Program-made: the position numbers and the translations under genes
Shown here: in pieces, positions 1 to 5,485 of the stretch
Layout: every line of letters starts with the position of its first letter
How positions within the stretch are numbered: the stretch's first letter is position 1
Source of the DNA: JAGOZV01 sp964622895
GTDB lineage: Bacteria > Patescibacteriota > Saccharimonadia > Saccharimonadales > Saccharimonadaceae
Assembly: GCA_964622895.1 (NCBI GenBank)
Contig: CAZUSB010000020.1
Coordinates: 1-9,371, forward strand
Length of the DNA stretch: 9,371 bases
Reading direction: 5' to 3'
The notes under the pieces: generated by a model
Told to the model about the DNA's origin: nothing
The model's database searches: none
The model's input: the letters and a program-made list of their open reading frames with translations, nothing else

Positions 1-1001
1 GGTGCTGGTGTTAACGCACTATTGAGACTACGATTTATCTCATCTGCAGTAATCGCGATATCGTTGTATTCATTTATCAACTCATCATGCCGCGCAATAT
101 CTGCTTTAATAGAGAAATACTGCCTGTCTAGCGCTATAGTTTGATTGAGAATCCGCTGCCTAGACGCATTAAACTCTGCTTGATTTTTAAAATGCCCCTC
201 TGTATTGGCAAGAGTATTAAACGTAGTGATTGACTGACTGACGTTAGCGACATCAGCATTATATTGACTAACCCTAGCCTCAACATCAACCTTGAGCGCA
301 GCAATTTGCTGATTTAGACTATCAGCCTTGTCAGACAAAGAGCGGATAGTACTTGAATAATTTTTATGAATAGCAACAACCTCTTGGCGATCGTCAAAAT
401 ACTTACTGTAGTACTCCTCTAGACTACGACTTATCTCAGGCTTCTCGGTAGCGATAATCGAGTGAAGTTCATTATGGAACTGCCCCGGCTCTGTTTTTTG
501 GTAATAAGCCATGCGCTCGGTCAGCTCCTTATCATCGGTAAGACTTGCATATTCTTTATCAAGTAGACCATTGACGTAATTCTTCTCGCCGGCTGACAGC
601 CGATCGTAGACAGCATGAAGACTCTCATGAACTGCTGTCACTTCCCTAACCCCATCAAGACGTTCATCGGTAATATTATAAATATAAATCTGCTTATTGG
701 TATAACAGCCCAAGATTGCGACCGAGCGCTCGTGATTATCTCGACAAACTTGATTAAATTCATCCGCCTCGGCTAGTTTTGGCAAGCTAGCAGCATAATA
801 AAATCTCCCTTTTTCGTTCATACCCCCCGTCTGCACTAGCGCGCTCGTTTCAGCAGATATAGGATTTGTCCAAACAACAAAATGGTCTTTGATAAACTGC
901 AAGTTGATTAAGATAATCGCCGCAAGTAAAAATAGCAATCCAAAGACCGTTAGGTTAAAAATTGGAAATAAATTTATTTTTCTATTCGTTGGTTTTGACA
1001 A
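1..1001 (-). CDS. Membrane-anchored HExxH putative metalloprotease with coiled-coil tail (C-terminus off window)
   Basis: This is an open frame that runs off the left edge, with 333 complete codons visible. I do not recognise a named family. The N-terminus is basic (MSKPTNRK), then a hydrophobic segment at about residues 12-37 looks like a signal anchor, which would put the rest outside the membrane. Two cysteines, C86 and C99, could form a disulfide. A zinc-protease motif HESLH lies at 125-129 (context TAVHESLHAVYDRL). Downstream, the segment NELHSIIATE (177-186) offers a glutamate that might be the third zinc ligand, but this is inference. From about residue 190 to the edge the sequence is charged, heptad-like and probably coiled coil. 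The start is TTG at 999-1001: an in-frame TAG sits two codons upstream, and the next ATG is at residue 61, beyond the membrane segment. It overlaps clpC by 20 nt, so it is probably co-transcribed and translationally coupled with it. The HExxH call is firm; catalytic activity is unproven. Confidence 0.72.
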   Translation of the reverse strand, partial: MSKPTNRKINLFPIFNLTVFGLLFLLAAIILINLQFIKDHFVVWTNPISAETSALVQTGGMNEKGRFYYAASLPKLAEADEFNQVCRDNHERSVAILGCYTNKQIYIYNITDERLDGVREVTAVHESLHAVYDRLSAGEKNYVNGLLDKEYASLTDDKELTERMAYYQKTEPGQFHNELHSIIATEKPEISRSLEEYYSKYFDDRQEVVAIHKNYSSTIRSLSDKADSLNQQIAALKVDVEARVSQYNADVANVSQSITTFNTLANTEGHFKNQAEFNASRQRILNQTIALDRQYFSIKADIARHDELINEYNDIAITADEINRSLNSALTPA

Positions 1002-3456
1002 TTTCTAACTGACCTTTTTTAAGCGTTACCTTTAAAATTGTACCTTTTTCAAACTCGCCTGACAATATGCCATCTGCTATTGGGCCTTCTAATTTTTCTT
1101 CTATAGCGCGCCGCAGTGGCCTGGCACCAAATTTTGGATCGTAACTTTCAGCGATAATATGTTTTTTAGCAGACGGTGTAATCGTTAGTGCAACTCCCGT
1201 GCGAACTAAACGCTTTTTTAACTCATTTAATAATTGATCAAAAATCTGAGCCACCTGTTTTTCATTTAACGATTTAAACATGATAATGTTGTCAAAACGA
1301 TTGACTAGCTCTGGTCGCATGACTTTCAATAATGCTGATTGAGCCTTTTCGCTATTGCTTTTGTGTGATGCCTCTTTACGAGATTTGTCAATTACACCAA
1401 AACCAAGACCCTCTTCTCTTAGATGATTTACTGACCCAATATTACTAGTCAAAATGATTATAGAGTTTTTAAAACTAACAGTTTTACCTTTGGCGCTAGT
1501 CAAAGTTCCGTCTTCAAGTATTTGTAGGAGCAAATTAAAAACATCTGGATGTGCTTTTTCTATTTCGTCAAACAAAACGACACTGTATGGTTGACGACGA
1601 ATCTGATCAGTTAGTTTGCCATCGTCCTCATAACCAACATAGCCGGCCGGAGCACCAACCAAACGGCTGGCATGATGCTTTTCGCTGAATTCGCTCATGT
1701 CTATCTTGATTAGAGCCTTTTTGTCGCCAAAAACCTCCTTTGCTAGCACCTTGGCGAGTTCAGTTTTGCCGACCCCGGTCGGACCCAAAAATACAAATGA
1801 GCCAGTCGGACGATTCGGGTTACCGATACCGCTTCGTCCACGCCTAACAGCGCTTGACACTTGCTTGATCGCTTCATTTTGACCAACTATAAATTTTGAT
1901 ATATGCTTCTCTAATTGAACCATCATCTTAGCTTCTGATTTTTTCAAGCGACTGACTGGAACTCCAGTAATAGCATTGATAGCGTGAGCCACATCATTTT
2001 CTGTTAATAGTCGACGAGATTTTTTGGATGTTTTTTGACGTAAAAACTCAAGCTCCGTTGCTAGCCTTGAGATTCTGGTTTTATAAATAGCTGCTTTTTC
2101 GTAATTTTCCTCACCGACTGCATCATCCATTTTTTCGTTGAGATTTTTTAACTCTTTAGTCAAATCCCTAACCTTACTTGGACGACTACTCTGTACCACA
2201 TTGATTCTAGCCGCCGCCTCATCAAGCACGTCCAACGCCTTGTCTGGCATAAATCGATCGGAAACATAACGATCAGATTGCAAAACAATCTGTTCAATTA
2301 TTTCATCGCTAAGTTGAATTTGATGATGTGTCTCGTATTTGTCTTTTAGTCCCTTTAGCACTCTCATAGTGTCCTTAAGAGAAGTTTCTTCAACCATAAT
2401 AGTTTGCAGACGTCGATCTAACGCGCTGTCTTTTTCTATAAACTTTCGATATTCATCGGCAGTGGTGGCGCCAATTAAACGTATCTCACCTCTTGCTAAT
2501 GCTGGCTTTAGAATGTTTGCGGCATCCATTCCACCCTCGGCCGCGCCAGCCCCGACCAATAAATGTAGTTCATCTATAAATAAGATGATGTTTTTTTGCT
2601 CCTTGACAGTTTCTATGACCTTCTTTAGACGATCCTCAAATTCCCCGCGGTATTTAGTGCCTGCCACCATACCGGCTAAATCTAGTTGAATCAGCCTTTT
2701 ATCTAGCAGTTTATCTGGGACATCTTCATGAGCTATCTTTTGTGCTAAACCCTCTACGACTGCACTCTTACCGACACCAGGAGAACCGATAAGGACCGGA
2801 TTATTTTTGGTACGCCTTGCTAAAATAGTCATCATTCGCTCTTGCTCTTTATCGCGTACAATTACGGGATCTAGACGATTATTTTTAGCTTCTTGTACCA
2901 AATCTATACCATAAATATCTAATATGCTATTTTTTCGTGGACGTTGTTTTGTACTGGTACTGGAAGAACTTCCCCCAAGTTCATTGCTAAAGTTTGACTG
3001 GGAATTGATAAATCGCTCTATCCCAATCAGTAATTCACCAATATTCACTCCCATATCGCGTAAAAGCACCGTCGCACGTGAATTTGGCTGACTAAGTAGG
3101 CTATATAAAATATGTTCTGTTCCTAAAAATTCTTGCCGAAATTCATTAGCTAACTCCCAACTCATACGCAGTGTAAGCTTTGCGGTTTCGCTCAGACTCT
3201 TGATGGCGCCAGTAGTACTAATCGGGTCAGCGACCATAGTTAATTTCAGGGCAACTCGTGCTGAGTCAAGAGTTACACCGTGATCAACTAACATTTTTGC
3301 TCCAACCGATGAACCCTGAGCTAGTAATCCAAGCAATAAATGCTCAGTACCGACATACAGGCTACCATGCTGATGTGCAATCAGACCAGCTTGCTGAATG
3401 CTATACCTAGCATTGTCAGTCAGTTGTGATAAAAATTCTCCAAAATCGTCTGGCAT
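982..3456 (-). CDS. clpC: ClpC-type AAA+ unfoldase, ATP-dependent Clp protease ATP-binding subunit
   Basis: Hsp100 unfoldase of 824 aa, close to the usual ClpC length (about 810-850). It unfolds proteins and, in this family, feeds them to ClpP in the cytoplasm. Domains in order: a double Clp-N repeat (about 5-150, with two GTEHxL motifs), a Ser/Thr-rich linker (163-170), and AAA-1 with Walker A GSPGVGKS (224-231), pore loop KYRG (268-271) and Walker B ILFIDE (291-296). A short middle region holds a UVR-like helix pair (about 441-472), the ClpC hallmark that separates it from ClpB. AAA-2 has Walker A GPTGVGKT (558-565), pore loop GYVG (605-608), Walker B VVLFDE (626-631) and sensor-2 GARPLRR (777-783). 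An LGF tripeptide at 684-686 sits where ClpC/ClpX/ClpA carry the ClpP-docking loop, so partnership with ClpP is likely. No key residue appears lost. ATG at 3456 has a strong AAGGAGGG 3 nt upstream. A CIRCE-like site and a good promoter precede it. Confidence 0.95.
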   Translation of the reverse strand: MPDDFGEFLSQLTDNARYSIQQAGLIAHQHGSLYVGTEHLLLGLLAQGSSVGAKMLVDHGVTLDSARVALKLTMVADPISTTGAIKSLSETAKLTLRMSWELANEFRQEFLGTEHILYSLLSQPNSRATVLLRDMGVNIGELLIGIERFINSQSNFSNELGGSSSSTSTKQRPRKNSILDIYGIDLVQEAKNNRLDPVIVRDKEQERMMTILARRTKNNPVLIGSPGVGKSAVVEGLAQKIAHEDVPDKLLDKRLIQLDLAGMVAGTKYRGEFEDRLKKVIETVKEQKNIILFIDELHLLVGAGAAEGGMDAANILKPALARGEIRLIGATTADEYRKFIEKDSALDRRLQTIMVEETSLKDTMRVLKGLKDKYETHHQIQLSDEIIEQIVLQSDRYVSDRFMPDKALDVLDEAAARINVVQSSRPSKVRDLTKELKNLNEKMDDAVGEENYEKAAIYKTRISRLATELEFLRQKTSKKSRRLLTENDVAHAINAITGVPVSRLKKSEAKMMVQLEKHISKFIVGQNEAIKQVSSAVRRGRSGIGNPNRPTGSFVFLGPTGVGKTELAKVLAKEVFGDKKALIKIDMSEFSEKHHASRLVGAPAGYVGYEDDGKLTDQIRRQPYSVVLFDEIEKAHPDVFNLLLQILEDGTLTSAKGKTVSFKNSIIILTSNIGSVNHLREEGLGFGVIDKSRKEASHKSNSEKAQSALLKVMRPELVNRFDNIIMFKSLNEKQVAQIFDQLLNELKKRLVRTGVALTITPSAKKHIIAESYDPKFGARPLRRAIEEKLEGPIADGILSGEFEKGTILKVTLKKGQLEIVKTNE
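1009..1018 (-). promoter_or_regulatory. Ribosome binding site for the TTG-started gene
   Basis: An AAAAGGTCAG stretch on the minus strand lies inside the last codons of clpC, with the AAGGT core about 10 nt before the TTG at 999-1001. It supports TTG as the start and fits translation coupled to the clpC stop at 982-984. Confidence 0.45.
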
Positions 3457-3459
3457 CTA

Positions 3460-3467
3460 CCCTCCTT
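3460..3467 (-). promoter_or_regulatory. Shine-Dalgarno site of clpC
   Basis: AAGGAGGG on the minus strand, 3 nt before the ATG at 3454-3456. The match is near-perfect and fixes the clpC start; the spacing is shorter than usual. Confidence 0.75.
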
Positions 3468-3477
3468 TTATAGCCCC

Positions 3478-3507
3478 ATTATAGTGCAAAATTGGCAGTC
3501 GTGTCAA
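3478..3507 (-). promoter_or_regulatory. Sigma70-type promoter of clpC
   Basis: On the minus strand, a perfect -35 TTGACA (3502-3507) is separated by 18 bp from a perfect -10 TATAAT (3478-3483). The predicted transcription start is near 3471, giving a 5' leader of about 15 nt that carries the Shine-Dalgarno site. The -35 falls inside the spacer of the CIRCE-like operator, so bound repressor would block RNA polymerase. It probably also drives the overlapping downstream HExxH gene. Confidence 0.8.
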
Positions 3508-3518
3508 TAGAGTGCTAG
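3492..3518 (-). promoter_or_regulatory. CIRCE-like operator (HrcA binding site) upstream of clpC
   Basis: The CIRCE consensus is TTAGCACTC-N9-GAGTGCTAA. On the plus strand this site reads TTGGCAGTC (3492-3500, 7 of 9), a spacer of exactly 9 bp (3501-3509), then GAGTGCTAG (3510-3518, 8 of 9), giving 15 of 18 positions. It overlaps the -35 box of the clpC promoter, a place where HrcA would repress. HrcA-CIRCE control of clp, groE and dnaK genes is well known in other bacteria. The right arm also contains the nusA stop codon. No hrcA gene lies in the window, so the regulator is inferred. Confidence 0.72.
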
Positions 3519-4669
3519 CTATCAGACTTTTCGGATGGTTCGTCTCCGGCTGCTTCCTCGATAGCACTAAACAAGCTGTCTTCGACATTTTTTCGTGGTT
3601 CTGGTGTAGGAGCGGCTTCAGGCGTGTATCTTTCAATATCTAGGTTATAACCAGTCAATCTACCGGCTAGTCGGACGTTTTGACCGGCTCTACCAATTGC
3701 AACTGACTGTTGGTCTTCGGCTACAAAAACAGTGGCTTTTTTGTTATCTTCATCAACCTCAACCGAGACAACGTCTGCGGGACTTATAGCATTAGCAATA
3801 AATGTCGCTGGATCTTCGTCGTATGGCACGATATCAATCTTTTCATGGTCGCCGATTTCGTTCATCACAGCCTGGACACGAGTACCGTGACCACCGACAA
3901 ATGTTCCGACTGGATCAACACCGGGAACATGACTAATGACAGCGATTTTTGTCCTGCGACCTGATTCGCGAGCGACATTTTTAACCTCTACTGCACCAGT
4001 TTCAAGCTCTGGCACCTCTTGGTTAAACAACTCCTCAACAAAGGCTTCGTTACCGCGGCTCAAAATTAGTTGTGGGCCACGTCCTTCACGTTCAATATTT
4101 TTGATGTAAACTTTCATACGAGAACCAATACCATAGTATTCACCCTGAATCTGTTCTGATTGAGGCATAATCCCGACTGCTTTTCCTAGGTCGATCCTGA
4201 CAAGTTTTGGTTCTACGCGTTGCACCACCCCGTTGACGAGAGTGCCAACTTTGTCTTCATATTCGGCAAGCACTACTTCGCGCTCCGCTTCACGCAACCT
4301 TTGCAACACAACCTGTTTGGCAGTTTGAGCGGCGACACGACCAAAGCCAAATACTTCGTGTTCTTCTTCAATATATTCACCGAGCTCTATCTCTGGATTA
4401 ATAGCCTTGGCATCTTCTAGCCCAATCTGGTTAATTGGTGTTTCAACATCTTCTACTACCTCTTGACGCACATAAACAGTAGCTGAACCATCGTTTATAT
4501 TTAGTACCGAGCGCACATCTTGATCTCGCTCGCCATTATCTCGGCGCCAAGCAGCCGCAATCGCCTGCTCAATAACGTCATGAACAGTTTCCTCAGGTAG
4601 GTTTTTCTCCTCAGCAATAGTTCGCACCGCCAAAGTTAGTTGCTTTAAATTAATTTCTTCAATAGACAT
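3515..4669 (-). CDS. nusA: Transcription termination/antitermination factor NusA
   Basis: NusA binds RNA polymerase and nascent RNA and modulates pausing, intrinsic termination and antitermination. The protein has 384 aa, the short form without the C-terminal acidic repeats of E. coli NusA and near the size of the Bacillus protein. Visible parts: the N-terminal polymerase-binding domain (about 1-130), an S1 domain (about 138-204, KVGTLVNGVVQRVEPKLVRI), KH1 with the GxxG loop GGHG (259-262, followed by TRVQAVMNEI), and KH2 with GRAG (326-329, in SVAIGRAGQNVRLAGRLTGY). A short acidic, proline-containing tail ends at SEKSDS. The KH1 loop has His where Arg is common in the family; this looks tolerated. 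ATG at 4669 is preceded by AGGAGAG 5 nt away. It is not in the usual rimP-nusA-infB cluster here: the nuclease gene is upstream and clpC follows 58 nt downstream. Confidence 0.96.
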   Translation of the reverse strand: MSIEEINLKQLTLAVRTIAEEKNLPEETVHDVIEQAIAAAWRRDNGERDQDVRSVLNINDGSATVYVRQEVVEDVETPINQIGLEDAKAINPEIELGEYIEEEHEVFGFGRVAAQTAKQVVLQRLREAEREVVLAEYEDKVGTLVNGVVQRVEPKLVRIDLGKAVGIMPQSEQIQGEYYGIGSRMKVYIKNIEREGRGPQLILSRGNEAFVEELFNQEVPELETGAVEVKNVARESGRRTKIAVISHVPGVDPVGTFVGGHGTRVQAVMNEIGDHEKIDIVPYDEDPATFIANAISPADVVSVEVDEDNKKATVFVAEDQQSVAIGRAGQNVRLAGRLTGYNLDIERYTPEAAPTPEPRKNVEDSLFSAIEEAAGDEPSEKSDS

Positions 4670-4674
4670 AATTT

Positions 4675-4681
4675 CTCTCCT
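4675..4681 (-). promoter_or_regulatory. Shine-Dalgarno site of nusA
   Basis: AGGAGAG on the minus strand with 5-nt spacing to the ATG at 4667-4669; it supports the chosen start. Confidence 0.65.
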
Positions 4682-4709
4682 TTTGCTAGATTTATTGCAA
4701 AATCTTATT

Positions 4710-4733
4710 AAAAAATCCGACCTGCCGGCCGGA
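4710..4733 (-). terminator. Rho-independent terminator or nusA leader attenuator
   Basis: On the minus strand a 7-bp stem, TCCGGCC pairing with GGTCGGA (one G-U pair), closes a 4-nt GGCA loop and is followed at once by six T residues. It lies 33 nt past the stop of the HNH nuclease gene, so it most simply ends that transcript. The best nusA promoter (-10 at 4747-4752) lies upstream of it, so it would also sit at the very start of the nusA leader and could attenuate it. Reading the plus strand, no T tract follows the stem, so it acts on the minus strand only. Confidence 0.7.
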
Positions 4734-4746
4734 ATCTACTACTGCC

Positions 4747-4775
4747 ATTATATATCATTTGCATTTCAATTGCAA
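4747..4775 (-). promoter_or_regulatory. Candidate nusA promoter
   Basis: On the minus strand, a perfect -10 TATAAT (4747-4752) lies 17 bp from a weaker -35 TTGCAA (4770-4775, 4 of 6). The -35 overlaps the last codons and stop of the nuclease gene. Predicted initiation is near 4740, just before the terminator-like hairpin, which makes the arrangement odd. I see no better promoter between the hairpin and the nusA start. Confidence 0.5.
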
Positions 4776-5449
4776 GTATTTAAGATTTTCTTCATAGCAT
4801 CGCCCTCGGGCTGCGTAACCCACAGGTCATATTTATGCTTAATTTGAATCTGCCGAATAACATACTGACAGCGAAAAGGCTTGTATTTTGGCAGCCAAGT
4901 AGCCGCATCGCCATCACCTTTTGCTTGATTAGCCGGACCATCGACCGCCAGTAGATTCAATGGGTCATTAGCAAACTGCACTCGTACGTCTTCCGATAGC
5001 TGCTGAGCGCCAGTCTGCCAAGCATTTGATAGAGCCACTACATGATCTATCTGCACCGCCGAGCTAGTCGTAGAGCCACGCTCAAACACTATAACTTGCC
5101 CTGTATACGGATCATTTAACACGCCACTGATAACCTTGCAGTTTTCGTCAACTTTTACATCTGTTAAATCACGCGCCAAAATAGTATTTCTGGTGTCACA
5201 CCCTTCTTTTGTTGCCCAACCGTTACCAAATTGATTACGAGCATAGCCAGTTTTTGGAGCTCGGCCTTTTATCGGTATATTGCTTAACACCATTAAAGCC
5301 TCTTCGGCGTTGAGATCTTTTTCACTTGATACGGTTTCTACCTGACCTATGTCGGCAGGTTGCGGTTGGCTCTCATTATACGCATAAATTCCCCAAAACA
5401 CGAGCGCGATTATCAAGCTAAATACCGTCACTCGCCGCTTTTTGTACAT
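4766..5449 (-). CDS. Membrane-anchored or secreted HNH endonuclease (DUF1524/GmrSD C-terminal-like)
   Basis: A protein of 227 aa with a basic N-terminus (MYKKRR) and a hydrophobic segment at about 8-24. This is a signal peptide or signal anchor, so the nuclease domain should act outside the cell. After a low-complexity linker (28-48), the domain begins at LSNIPIKGRAPKTGY (55-69), then GCDTRN (83-88), DPYTG (113-117), the HNH core QIDHVVAL (133-140) with His136 as the likely base, NDPLNL (161-166) with Asn165, and NQAKGD (174-179). Cysteines 84, 104, 194 and 226 could form two disulfides, fitting an exported protein. This architecture matches stand-alone DUF1524-type nucleases, which I associate with Actinobacteria and Saccharibacteria. 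It lacks the DUF262 half of GmrSD, so it is not a complete modification-dependent restriction enzyme. Likely roles, by inference, are nutrient nucleotide scavenging or DNA processing. No Shine-Dalgarno site is visible; it may be leaderless. Confidence 0.88.
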   Translation of the reverse strand: MYKKRRVTVFSLIIALVFWGIYAYNESQPQPADIGQVETVSSEKDLNAEEALMVLSNIPIKGRAPKTGYARNQFGNGWATKEGCDTRNTILARDLTDVKVDENCKVISGVLNDPYTGQVIVFERGSTTSSAVQIDHVVALSNAWQTGAQQLSEDVRVQFANDPLNLLAVDGPANQAKGDGDAATWLPKYKPFRCQYVIRQIQIKHKYDLWVTQPEGDAMKKILNTCN

Positions 5450-5455
5450 AAATCC

Positions 5456-5485
5456 ATTGTATAATGATTAGATGACTAAAGTAAA
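5456..5485 (-). promoter_or_regulatory. Candidate leaderless promoter of the HNH nuclease gene
   Basis: On the minus strand, -10 TACAAT (5456-5461) with -35 TTTACT (5480-5485, 4 of 6 to TTGACA) and an 18-bp spacer. Seven nt past the -10 end falls on the A of the ATG at 5449. No Shine-Dalgarno site precedes the start. The -10 overlaps the -10 of pepN, and the -35 lies inside pepN codons. Confidence 0.5.
5460..5465 (+). promoter_or_regulatory. -10 box of a leaderless pepN promoter
   Basis: A perfect TATAAT ends 7 nt before the A of the pepN ATG at 5472, so the predicted transcription start coincides with the start codon. No Shine-Dalgarno sequence lies between 5450 and 5471. No good -35 is seen at normal spacing (the region around 5437-5442 is a poor match). 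Confidence 0.55.

Noticed and set aside
23..441. Near-identical 20-nt segments at about 25-43 and 421-440 (agactacgaNttatctca)
   Set aside because: They encode similar short peptides (EINRSL and EISRSL) in a helical region. Two short copies do not make a repeat array and are probably chance or coding bias.
1005..1020. Programmed frameshift at the A6G run (1014-1020) joining ClpC to the downstream HExxH protein
   Set aside because: The +1 frame meets a TAG at 1005-1007 before the second gene's start, so slippage there cannot make a fusion.
982..3456. ClpB disaggregase instead of ClpC
   Set aside because: The middle region is short with a UVR-like motif rather than the long ClpB coiled-coil M domain, and an LGF ClpP-docking-type tripeptide is present.
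4766..5449. GmrSD-type modification-dependent restriction enzyme
   Set aside because: Only the DUF1524/HNH half is present, it carries an export signal, and no DUF262 partner or methyltransferase is nearby.
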